The notes beneath the pieces are model-generated. The model was given only the letters and a program-made list of their open reading frames with translations. It was not told where the DNA came from and did not search any database. A program made the translations under genes and the position numbers. Shown here in pieces: positions 1 through 7,192 of a stretch of DNA of 64,000 nt (positions within the stretch are counted from its first letter, which is position 1; every line of letters starts with the position of its first letter). This stretch comes from Desulfobulbaceae bacterium (GTDB lineage: Bacteria; Desulfobacterota; Desulfobulbia; Desulfobulbales; Desulfocapsaceae), in the NCBI GenBank assembly GCA_026988015.1, contig JALSMA010000017.1, forward strand, positions 1-64,000, read 5' to 3'.

Positions 1-207
1 GACCCTGCGCCGGGTTACACCGGCAAGGCTGGCAATTTCATCTGTCTCAACTCCCTGACTTTTCAGTGCAATAACCAGATTCCTTCGTTCTTTGTAAAAA
101 CTGTCTGGCGCTGGAATCCACAACATCCCGGTGTGATACTTCTGAATCTCTTTGAGTAGTTCCCTTGGCAGCTTGTGTTCAGCATTGGCGTATTTCTTAA
201 TGTTCAT
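1..207 (-). CDS. HTH protein resembling Mor/CD3324-type regulators, 3' end outside window
   Basis: Sixty-nine codons are visible from an ATG at 207 to the window edge without a stop. The product begins MNIKKYANAEHKLPRELL and continues with an LLKEIQKY stretch, a W-I-P turn and a later helix-turn-helix-like segment (DEIASLAGVTRRRV). This order (LP-ELL-EIQKY, aromatic-IP, ER-N, HTH) is like the small Mor/CD3324-type DNA-binding proteins found in mobile elements. It overlaps the end of the upstream gene by 11 bp, so the two are probably co-translated. The family assignment is from pattern memory and the C-terminus is unseen. Confidence 0.6.
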   Translation of the reverse strand, partial: MNIKKYANAEHKLPRELLKEIQKYHTGMLWIPAPDSFYKERRNLVIALKSQGVETDEIASLAGVTRRRV

Positions 208-985
208 GATTGCTCTCCACTTTCTTTAACCACGGCTGCGGAACATCCGGATTATGAAACCTGAGCGTGCTGGGGCGCAGCGTGTCCGGGCCGTGGATTA
301 TCTCTATGTACTGTTCCGTTACGGCTCCAATTTTTTGATCATCACCAACAAAGCAGACCAGTCCGTAATCCTGACCACAGGGGAATTTGAAACGTCCCTG
401 ATTCTGATAAAGCCTGGCTTCAGACCAGTTCTTGGACATGGCTTCCTCCTTAATGGCGTTGACTTTGGCCAGTGCTTCGGCACTGACCTGTTGAATGCAA
501 TTCCATGCTTCGTTTTCAGGATAAGTCCAGTTGTTCTTGGGAGGTTCCAAAGGTTTCTCCGGTTCTTTGGGAATAAGGCGAGGCGCTTGATAATCCTGCG
601 GGTTGAACTGGCGGGATGTCTGTTGCAGAGACTCTTTGCCAAATTTCTGAATGGCGTATTCCTGAAGCGGATTAAATCTACTTTTCAGGCTTTCCCACGT
701 TGTTTCTGGAAGCTTCCCTGCCTTGAATGCTGATTGGGCTGCCAGCATGCGGGAACGGAGCCATGCAAAATACTCCGGCTCGAGACGGCGATAGATTTTG
801 CCGCCCGATTCAACATCGCTGGTAGATGTGACTGCCCACTCGAACCAGGCGGTTTCAAGATAGGTGGATACAAAAAGATCGGGCTCCGGTGTGCTGATGT
901 CATTTTCAGTTGGCTGTGGAGCTTGTTCGGAATGCTCACACTCTGAGGAATCGAGATGCGTGAGCATGGTTTGTAAAAGGCTCAT
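197..985 (-). CDS. Hypothetical protein of the mobile element (262 aa)
   Basis: The gene is an uninterrupted 262-codon frame starting at an ATG preceded by a strong GGAGG site 6 nt upstream (CCGGAGGTAATCC then ATG). The protein is hydrophilic. Its central part is proline- and glutamate-rich (an APRLIPKEPEKP stretch near residues 134-145), and the C-terminal third is more globular, with a GLVCFVGDDQKIG segment. I see no signal peptide, membrane segment or known catalytic motif and do not recognise the family. It is the first gene downstream of the repeat field at about 1.06-1.38 kb and overlaps the following HTH gene by 11 bp. Function unknown. Confidence 0.7.
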   Translation of the reverse strand: MSLLQTMLTHLDSSECEHSEQAPQPTENDISTPEPDLFVSTYLETAWFEWAVTSTSDVESGGKIYRRLEPEYFAWLRSRMLAAQSAFKAGKLPETTWESLKSRFNPLQEYAIQKFGKESLQQTSRQFNPQDYQAPRLIPKEPEKPLEPPKNNWTYPENEAWNCIQQVSAEALAKVNAIKEEAMSKNWSEARLYQNQGRFKFPCGQDYGLVCFVGDDQKIGAVTEQYIEIIHGPDTLRPSTLRFHNPDVPQPWLKKVESNHEH

Positions 986-1023
986 GGATTACCTCCGGAA
1001 GTTCGGGTTTATTTTTCTTCCCG

Positions 1024-1035
1024 TTACTTACCGGA
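1024..1035. repeat. Leader motif TTACTTACCGGA, copy 1
   Basis: The 12-mer TTACTTACCGGA lies in the 5' leader of the 262-aa gene. An identical copy is at 12377-12388 and a one-mismatch copy (TTACATACCGGA) at 16908-16919. All three are in non-coding leaders of the mobile element. The role is unknown; a binding site or conserved leader RNA segment is possible. Confidence 0.55.
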
Positions 1036-1057
1036 GCCAGGCCGTGGGTGTCGGATG

Positions 1058-1377
1058 GTAGAAAGCGTAGAAAGGGGTTTCTACGGTCAGCGACCTTTCT
1101 ACACCCCCTTTCTACACCTCTTAACAGTAGTATTATCAGTTAGTTATATATAATTTTGTAGAAAGAGTAGAAAGGTATAGGAATATTACTCACGCATAGC
1201 CCGTTTTTTTCACTATGGCCTTCAACTGGAAAAAAGAAAAAATGAACAGTAGGGGGGGGTAACCTCTGGAACCTTTCTACACTTTCTACGCTTGCCGCAT
1301 AACGCTATAAATAACAGGCAGTTACGATGCAGAAAGGTACTCTTGGGACATTCTACATTGTAGAAAGGTCTTTCTAC
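1058..1377. repeat. Cluster of GTAGAAAGG iteron-like 9-mers flanking an AT-rich segment
   Basis: The consensus GTAGAAAGG or its complement CCTTTCTAC occurs about ten times, often as back-to-back 9-bp pairs: 1058/1067 (forward), 1094 and 1107 (reverse), 1158/1167 (forward), 1272/1281 (reverse), 1329 (one mismatch), 1360 (forward) and 1369 (reverse). A strongly AT-rich stretch lies at roughly 1124-1158, between two groups. No credible gene is in this gap of nearly 600 bp. Tandem 9-mers with an AT-rich neighbour are typical of replication origins or multi-copy operators. I cannot tell which, but the repeats themselves are plain in the sequence. Confidence 0.8.
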
Positions 1378-1414
1378 ATCGACGGTCTTTGTAATGATTT
1401 TTTCGGGCAGACGC

Positions 1415-1514
1415 CGATTTGTAATTGTTTTTGTAGCGGAATAACAGTTTTGCCAGCTATCTGTCGATTTCTAATCGTTTTACCAGCGAAATAACAGTTT
1501 TGCCAAAATCTGCC
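1415..1514. repeat. Two imperfect tandem 50-bp repeats
   Basis: Two units with period 50 start at 1415 and 1465 with CGATTT. Both contain AATAACAGTTTTGCCA, preceded by AGCGG in the first unit and AGCGA in the second. They sit between the 9-mer cluster and the terminator of the 84-aa gene. They may belong to the same origin-like or regulatory region. Confidence 0.65.
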
Positions 1515-1523
1515 GGGGATATA

Positions 1524-1557
1524 AACAAAAAGCCCGCAGAGGTGAATCCACGGGCTT
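1524..1557 (-). terminator. Rho-independent terminator after the 84-aa gene
   Basis: On the minus strand AAGCCCG and CGGGCTT form a 7-bp stem around a 14-nt loop and are followed by a T-rich tract (TTTTTGTTT). It lies about 25 nt downstream of the stop of the 1581-1835 gene and ends the RloAB-side transcript before the repeat field. Confidence 0.85.
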
Positions 1558-1580
1558 CAAAGAAATATGATTTGTGAAAA

Positions 1581-1835
1581 TCAGCGTTTTTTGTTTGACT
1601 GAGACAAGATAGAGCCTGCCAACGATTTTGTCGTATCATTGTACTTTGAGCTCTGCAGAACCTTTGAGGCGACATCCTCCATTTCGGCACCGGTCTGATG
1701 TTTGGATTTAGATTGTGACAATGCTGATCCGGCCAAAGACTTCTGAATCTGGGAGGCATTCTGATCTTTGAGAATATCAGAAGCCATTGAAGCGATTTGT
1801 TTTGATGTCTGTTTTTTGTTATTTGCCATTTGCAT
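1581..1835 (-). CDS. Small internally repeated protein (84 aa)
   Basis: The protein is small, polar and Ser/Lys/Gln-rich, with two related halves: KSLAGSALSQSKSKH in the first and KSLAGSILSQSNKKR in the second, each preceded by an ASxxxxxLxx-type helix. The length and repeat pattern resemble small uncharacterised proteins seen in phages and mobile elements. The start may be the ATG at 1835 or the one two codons later. It lies 11 nt downstream of rloB and is followed by a clear terminator, so it is probably the last gene of the RloAB transcript. No function is known to me. Confidence 0.7.
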   Translation of the reverse strand: MQMANNKKQTSKQIASMASDILKDQNASQIQKSLAGSALSQSKSKHQTGAEMEDVASKVLQSSKYNDTTKSLAGSILSQSNKKR

Positions 1836-1846
1836 ATCTCCTATCG

Positions 1847-2452
1847 TTATTGATTCCTGTGAGATTCCAGTATGCTTTCAACCAGTTTATAAACGGTTGT
1901 TCCTGTGGTGCGCGGCCAATCATCGCAAGGCGGGTTGTCCCGTTGTCTGGCTCTCCTGATGGCATCGGCAATCATTGTGTCAGATATTCTTCTGACATTG
2001 ATGCCTTTGTCATAGCCGGGAAGATGACGCTCCAGTTTTTGTGAACATATCTGCGAACTGCTGACACCTCCGCCATCCTCGAAATGCAGAAGAAGCCAGA
2101 ATTCGAATTTGGGATTACTGAGTGCAAACCCATAATTATCGGCCTGCTGGGACCATTGATGCAGCTGTGACAATTGTTCGTCAGTCCACTGGTCCTTGTC
2201 GACCACTAGCCATGCTTCATCCGACTTTTTCAAGCCTTCATTTTTCAGGTGTTTTTCCATTCGAGCAAGCACCTGCGGGGGAGCGCTATCATGTTTGCTT
2301 TTCAGGCAACTGACCCGAATGACTGAATTTTGATCATTGAAAATCGCAAAATACTGCGGCTCTGTTTTACTGCCTTCAACGGCAAGTACAAAAATTTTCC
2401 GGTATCGACGCTCACCCAGTGGGCGACTGAATTTTCTTCGTTTAGGAGGCAT
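1847..2452 (-). CDS. rloB: RloB-like TOPRIM-type effector of a two-gene defence module
   Basis: The 201-aa protein carries the RloB signature: VLAVEGSKTEPQYF near residues 27-40 supplies the TOPRIM-like glutamate, and WLVVDKDQW near residues 82-90 supplies the D-x-D motif. KFEFWLLLHF follows in the middle. RloB proteins are paired with AAA ATPases in abortive-infection-type loci (RloAB; the AbiL and PARIS systems have a similar ATPase plus TOPRIM layout). Here the start codon overlaps the stop of the upstream ATPase gene as TGATG, so translation is coupled. I infer a nuclease-type toxic effector restrained or triggered by the ATPase; activity against phage is not shown by sequence. Confidence 0.85.
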   Translation of the reverse strand: MPPKRRKFSRPLGERRYRKIFVLAVEGSKTEPQYFAIFNDQNSVIRVSCLKSKHDSAPPQVLARMEKHLKNEGLKKSDEAWLVVDKDQWTDEQLSQLHQWSQQADNYGFALSNPKFEFWLLLHFEDGGGVSSSQICSQKLERHLPGYDKGINVRRISDTMIADAIRRARQRDNPPCDDWPRTTGTTVYKLVESILESHRNQ

Positions 2453-3780
2453 CAGTCATCCTCCCTTCGATTTGTCAGAGCATTGCTCAGAAGGATTCTG
2501 GGGATACCTCCCAACCGTCCTTGAAGATAGCTTTTACGGATATCCTTATCATAGCGGACATCTTTATAGTCGCTGAATGACAGAAGTTCGGAACAGCCTT
2601 CACGGTTTCTTTCCGCCACCCACATTTCATCACGCCGGAAAAGCCCCTGATCCATCAGAAGAACATCATGCGTCGTAATTAACAATTGAGCCCGGCTTTC
2701 AGTGCTGCAATTCGCCAGATATGCCTCTATCAATTGCCTTGTCAGCAGGGAATGAAGGCTGCGGTCAACTTCATCAATGACATACACTTTTTTGGAACTG
2801 GTGGCCGAAACTTCAAGAAATGCCGGTAGCAGATCGATTACCCTTTGGGAACCATCGGATTCCTGGCGTATGTCAAACTTGGCTTCGGTTCCGTCACTTC
2901 TTGAATGAAATGTAACCAGCTTTTTGGCGACCAGCTCACCGGCTTTTCTTGTAATAATAAACCGCTCGTTTGTTGGTGAGGCCAAAAAGCGAATAGTCAT
3001 GCCTTCCTTGACATCTTCCTGCAGCTTGCTTTTGAAGCTTTCCGGGAGAGGGATGTTTTCAAATGGAATTTCCTCTCCACCCAGATGGGAAATGCCGGTA
3101 TCGAGCTGGGGCAGCATCTCATTCATGGTGCTGTACAGTGGATGGCCTTCATCAAGGAAATGTTCAAACGGTTCAAATCTTGAGTCAGGAGCAATCAACT
3201 CCAGCGTGTCTTTGAACCAGTCATATACTGGCCTGAATTTATCGACTTTCTGAGATACCGAGTTGGTCAGAAACAGCTGATTGTCTCTTGTTCCCTTGAA
3301 GGCAAAATGCAGAAATTGTTCTTTATCCAGTGAGCTGTCAAAATTTGGCTCATCACCTTGCCTGTCATAGAGGACCTTTTCGCTGGTGCTGGTGATTTGA
3401 ACAAGCTTTTCGTGGGTGACGGCTTTTCTGGTCACAGCAAAGCTGAATTCATAGATTATTTCATCAATCAGCAGCTCCAGTTTGAAGCGCGACGGCTTTT
3501 CAAGGCTATCACTGTCAAGTCGGTATGGTTCAACCGGAATTAAACTGTCGGGTCCAGTCCCTCGAACAACCAATCCTTTAACAAAACTCAGAGCTTTGAA
3601 AAAATTTGTCTTGCCAGATGCATTGCCGCCATAAATGGCAGCTACTGGTAAAATTCTTGTCTGATATTTTGGTACCTTGGGAACTCGGTCTCCATGCTGC
3701 CTTTCTCGACTGGCAACCATGGAAAAAGAGACCGAATCTCGAAAGGACATCCAGTTTTCTATTGAAAAACTCAGGATCAT
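2452..3780 (-). CDS. rloA: RloA-like AAA/ABC-type ATPase of a two-gene defence module
   Basis: The 442-aa protein begins with the SMC/OLD-like N-terminus [11 protein letters not shown], has Walker [13 protein letters not shown] near residues 49-60, a signature-like ESDGSQRV segment, a Walker B strand ending [12 protein letters not shown], and LLITTHD as the terminal switch histidine motif. This is the AAA_15/AAA_21 arrangement of RloA and related abortive-infection sensors. A good RBS (AAGGAG, 7 nt from ATG) and its own consensus promoter precede it. It is the first gene of an operon with rloB. Inference: ATP-dependent sensor and regulator of the RloB effector. Confidence 0.85.
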   Translation of the reverse strand: MILSFSIENWMSFRDSVSFSMVASRERQHGDRVPKVPKYQTRILPVAAIYGGNASGKTNFFKALSFVKGLVVRGTGPDSLIPVEPYRLDSDSLEKPSRFKLELLIDEIIYEFSFAVTRKAVTHEKLVQITSTSEKVLYDRQGDEPNFDSSLDKEQFLHFAFKGTRDNQLFLTNSVSQKVDKFRPVYDWFKDTLELIAPDSRFEPFEHFLDEGHPLYSTMNEMLPQLDTGISHLGGEEIPFENIPLPESFKSKLQEDVKEGMTIRFLASPTNERFIITRKAGELVAKKLVTFHSRSDGTEAKFDIRQESDGSQRVIDLLPAFLEVSATSSKKVYVIDEVDRSLHSLLTRQLIEAYLANCSTESRAQLLITTHDVLLMDQGLFRRDEMWVAERNREGCSELLSFSDYKDVRYDKDIRKSYLQGRLGGIPRILLSNALTNRREDD

Positions 3781-3822
3781 TATATAGCTCCTTATGTGAA
3801 ATTAGCTCATTAAACACCATCT

Positions 3823-3851
3823 AATATATGAACTAAAGCGACTCGTGTCAA
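3823..3851 (-). promoter_or_regulatory. Sigma-70 promoter of the RloAB operon
   Basis: On the minus strand a perfect TTGACA -35 box is followed after 17 nt by TATATT, about 45 nt upstream of the rloA start codon. The surrounding DNA is much more AT-rich than the flanking replication genes. The pair therefore appears to have its own constitutive-type promoter. Confidence 0.8.
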
Positions 3852-3882
3852 GCTAAAAGAGATATTTTCTCATAAAACAAGA

Positions 3883-6444
3883 TTACAGCATAAGATTTGA
3901 CTGAATGGAATACATTTTTGTTCCATATCGTTTCTGACTGATGGCAACATCGAAACCAGCCTCACGTATGGTTTCAAGGTCGTTGGCAAAGCGCTGGGCA
4001 AACTGCCTCGATGAATCCATTTCAAAACGCAATCCAAAATCACGGGACACACGCTTGAGTGCTACAAATAACTCCCGGGATAAAACATTATTCAGACTGC
4101 CGTCATCTTCGAACTTAATCTGGTATCGGGCAACGAACTCCTGAATGTGGTCAACACGGCGGTCGTTGTACATATCTTTCTGGTCTGCCTCCACAGCGTT
4201 CTGCCACGCCTTGAACAGAGTAGAAAGCGCCGTTGCCGTATGGTTGGATTCACGGGCAGTCTCACGGCTGGTCTGATTGATACTCTGAATCTGCTGTTTG
4301 AATGCCGGAGCCAGCTGGGTCATACCCTGTTCAACCCGCTCCTGTGATGAACCAGCCAAAAGCATCAAATACATTAAACTTAGGTATTCATTACAGCGCC
4401 GCTTATCATGATTGCCGAGAGCCTCATGCAGTAGCTTCATCGCCTGTGTGCGCATCCCATCTTTCATCATAGCCAGGACCTCGCTGGTTCTTTTCATGAT
4501 GGCAGAAATAATCAGATCACGTTTTTGCTGAATGGCTGCGATCACTTCGGACTCAATAAAGCAGTCATTGCCCTGATTGCCGATGTCGAAATTAATAACA
4601 AAGCTTCGGGACTGAATTTCAGACAGTCCTCCACACAAGGGCTCGATACCGGTAGTATTGAGCAGACATTTGGTTCGCTCAGTTACCGTTTCACTGTCAG
4701 TACCGCTCTTGCGCTTTTCTTTGGCAATGCCAGTGATGCTGGTCAGCATGAACGTGGTAAGGTCCTCGGTCATTTGTTTCACCTCTATATTGTCGAGAAC
4801 AATAAGAGGGTTTTGGGAACCATCAGTATAATTTGCGGCATCGGTTGCCTTCTTGTGCTGCGGCTCACCGTAGAGCAGTGCCGAGATAATCTTGCTGGCC
4901 GTGGTTTTACCAGATCCGGCTGATCCTTCAAAACGGGTCATAGGTCTGGTACCTGAAAAATCAATCAACAGAAAACAAGTTAGCCACGACAGAATCAGAA
5001 AACGGTCTCCCTGAGAACAGGTCATGTTGTTGACCAATAGATCAACCAGCAACTTATCGGCTTCTTCCGGTGAAGCATCTTTCAGAAATTTGAGCGGCTT
5101 CATTTTGCGGGAACCGTCAAGAATAATCCCATCAGCATTGCCACCGTTCTTGAGAATTTCAATGCCATCCGGAGTGATGCGGGCAATCTCATGGTCTTGA
5201 TTGTTCAGGTTGAAATAGATCGTAAAATTGGAAATGTCGGTGTGCAGCCAGGAGAAATGATCACGGACCTGTCCACGGATCATGGCCAGACTGGGCAAAA
5301 CTTCAAAAAACGTGCGTCCGCCATTGGAGGTTGGAACCATCCCTGTGTGTTTGTAGAGCATTGCGGCATACTGTCTTTTGCGGCCGCGATCGGGTGAGTC
5401 CATCCAATAAATGGAATTGTCGAAATACATAAATGGCTCCCCGGTCTGGGTGTGAAAGAACTGGGCACCATTGGCCGTAAACCAGTCATAAGCGGCTTCG
5501 GCAGCCGCTGTGTAATCAGGAGCACCATTTTCCAGTTTCGTATCGATCAACACCTCATCAACACGGGCTCGGCAGGAGCCGGGAGGAGATCCTCTCAGGC
5601 GTTTGGCTTTCTTTTTTTCCTTCTTGGCAATGTTGCGTCGATTCTGCTGAACAGAACGTACCTGTTCTTTGAGGGTGGCCATTGGAACGGCTTTTCCGAG
5701 GCGTTCCTGAACCAGTTTAAGGAGGCGACTCTGCTCAAGAGGTGAATGGGCCGCAATTTCGGCCAGAACCGGCTCGAGCTGGCGGTTTCTTTCTTCTTCC
5801 GATGCATCCTCCGGCAATCCCTGTATTCCGAATTCAACAGGTGTACAAGCCTTGAAAAGTAATTCCTGAAATTCATCTTTGCCATTTCCCGATGCAAAGA
5901 AGTCATTTACATCGATCTTGGCATTGGCAAGCAGGGTTTCGGCATCACGAATATCCTCGGCAGAGTGTCCTTCGAGCAATTTGGCCAGTTCCCGTGGACC
6001 AACAGCCGCCGTCAAGTTGAACCTGTTCTGCAGTTCCTGACGCGCCTGCTGCTGGGATTCATCCAAAGGAATTGTCACCAGCTTTGTGTCAATTTTATGC
6101 TCGGCCAGAGTGCGTGCGGTTTGCAGTGCTCCTTTGAGGCCAGCCTCTGATATTTCATTGTCCTGGCAGATATAAACGGTCTTGATACCCCGCATCTTCG
6201 GCACAAGGCGTTCCCAGTCAGCGGCTCGAATTCTCACTGTCACAGGAGAGAGTGCCGGAAATCCTTGCTGCATAAGAGCAATGCAATCCGTCACTCCCTC
6301 GGTAATGATAATGTGATCCGGCTTGCCCAGCAGGCAGTCTTCATTGAAGAGAACGGCATTGTTTATGAAGCGGGCAACATAAGGTCTCTGATGTTCATCG
6401 TGAACAGGGAGTTTTTTTATATTTTCCCTGTTCCCAGTTTGCAT
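3883..6444 (-). CDS. Primase-helicase, TOPRIM and ATPase segment (downstream part of a frameshifted gene)
   Basis: This long frame continues the primase begun in the next upstream ORF. From KKLPVHDEHQRPY onward it matches what follows the zinc-finger primase domain. TOPRIM motifs are IIITEGVTDCIAL and VYICQDNE (within the first ~95 residues), followed by a linker rich in charged residues and a C-terminal helicase-like ATPase with Walker A FEGSAGSGKTT. The first dozen codons (MQTGNRENI) are probably just out-of-frame readthrough of the upstream sequence; real homology starts after the A7 run at 6412-6418. The complete product would be a phage- or plasmid-type DnaG-like primase fused to an ATPase, making primers and unwinding element DNA. 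Confidence 0.8.
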   Translation of the reverse strand: MQTGNRENIKKLPVHDEHQRPYVARFINNAVLFNEDCLLGKPDHIIITEGVTDCIALMQQGFPALSPVTVRIRAADWERLVPKMRGIKTVYICQDNEISEAGLKGALQTARTLAEHKIDTKLVTIPLDESQQQARQELQNRFNLTAAVGPRELAKLLEGHSAEDIRDAETLLANAKIDVNDFFASGNGKDEFQELLFKACTPVEFGIQGLPEDASEEERNRQLEPVLAEIAAHSPLEQSRLLKLVQERLGKAVPMATLKEQVRSVQQNRRNIAKKEKKKAKRLRGSPPGSCRARVDEVLIDTKLENGAPDYTAAAEAAYDWFTANGAQFFHTQTGEPFMYFDNSIYWMDSPDRGRKRQYAAMLYKHTGMVPTSNGGRTFFEVLPSLAMIRGQVRDHFSWLHTDISNFTIYFNLNNQDHEIARITPDGIEILKNGGNADGIILDGSRKMKPLKFLKDASPEEADKLLVDLLVNNMTCSQGDRFLILSWLTCFLLIDFSGTRPMTRFEGSAGSGKTTASKIISALLYGEPQHKKATDAANYTDGSQNPLIVLDNIEVKQMTEDLTTFMLTSITGIAKEKRKSGTDSETVTERTKCLLNTTGIEPLCGGLSEIQSRSFVINFDIGNQGNDCFIESEVIAAIQQKRDLIISAIMKRTSEVLAMMKDGMRTQAMKLLHEALGNHDKRRCNEYLSLMYLMLLAGSSQERVEQGMTQLAPAFKQQIQSINQTSRETARESNHTATALSTLFKAWQNAVEADQKDMYNDRRVDHIQEFVARYQIKFEDDGSLNNVLSRELFVALKRVSRDFGLRFEMDSSRQFAQRFANDLETIREAGFDVAISQKRYGTKMYSIQSNLML

Positions 6445-7192
6445 CAGAAGTCCATGGCGTTTTGCGGCCGATCATGAACACGACACGACCGCGACTCCAG
6501 TATGGAAAGATGATGCGCTTCTCAAAAAACGGGTTCAATCCATCCTGACTGGTGGGCCGAAACGCTCCGGTGGCAGCCAGCTCTCTTTTGCTGAAGCCGT
6601 TATCTCCGGAACGCAGGGACGCAATGACACCGGATTCGTTATCGGCATAACCGATCAGAAGATCATCGATGGTTTCATCGCTGATGGCATATTTTTCTTT
6701 CAGCCATGTAAGAGCTTCCGAATTTTCCTTCAACCGGTGATGATAGTATCGCGCCAGTTCGGTCAGTGCATCTTTGACACGGATTTCAAATAAGCGGTCG
6801 TTTTCAGTCTGTTCCAATCGTTCCTGTGTAAGCCCATACCGTGACAAAGGAGGCATTCCGGCCTTTTCAGCAAGGAAGTCCCGGGCCTGTCGATGACTAT
6901 CAGGCATGGGACCCGATTGCCCGGCCGTAACCACGCCCGATTGAACAAACTCAACCAACTGCAGGACATCACCGCCCACACCACAGCCGAAACAATACCA
7001 TCCCTGTTTGTCGAGCATCACATGCAGTGATCGATGCGACTGGCTTTGATGATGTGGACAGTCGCATTGAAGCCTCTGCCGGGATTCCTGAGTAATTTTT
7101 CCCGCAAGGAGTTCCCTTACCACATCACCAATATCGAGCTCGGTTATCAGACGGTAATATTCTCTGACATTATCTGTTCCCCCCATACTCAT
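6395..7192 (-). CDS. DnaG-type primase N-terminal segment (upstream part of a frameshifted gene)
   Basis: The frame encodes a CHC2 zinc finger (CDCPHH about 20 residues before WYCFGCGVGGD, residues about 43-75) and the start of the catalytic core, ending GRKTPWTSDANWEQGKYKK before a few out-of-frame residues and a stop. The next codons in the +1 frame read KKLPVHDE, the expected continuation. One A too many in a run of seven separates the two frames. I start the gene at the ATG at 7192, which overlaps the stop of the helicase gene as ATGA; the ORF track begins at a TTG five codons earlier. Confidence 0.8.
   Translation of the reverse strand: MSMGGTDNVREYYRLITELDIGDVVRELLAGKITQESRQRLQCDCPHHQSQSHRSLHVMLDKQGWYCFGCGVGGDVLQLVEFVQSGVVTAGQSGPMPDSHRQARDFLAEKAGMPPLSRYGLTQERLEQTENDRLFEIRVKDALTELARYYHHRLKENSEALTWLKEKYAISDETIDDLLIGYADNESGVIASLRSGDNGFSKRELAATGAFRPTSQDGLNPFFEKRIIFPYWSRGRVVFMIGRKTPWTSDANWEQGKYKKTPCSR

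Noticed and set aside
1058-1377. The 9-mer cluster as a CRISPR array
   Set aside because: Repeats are only 9 bp, in both orientations and often directly abutting, without regular spacers or cas genes.
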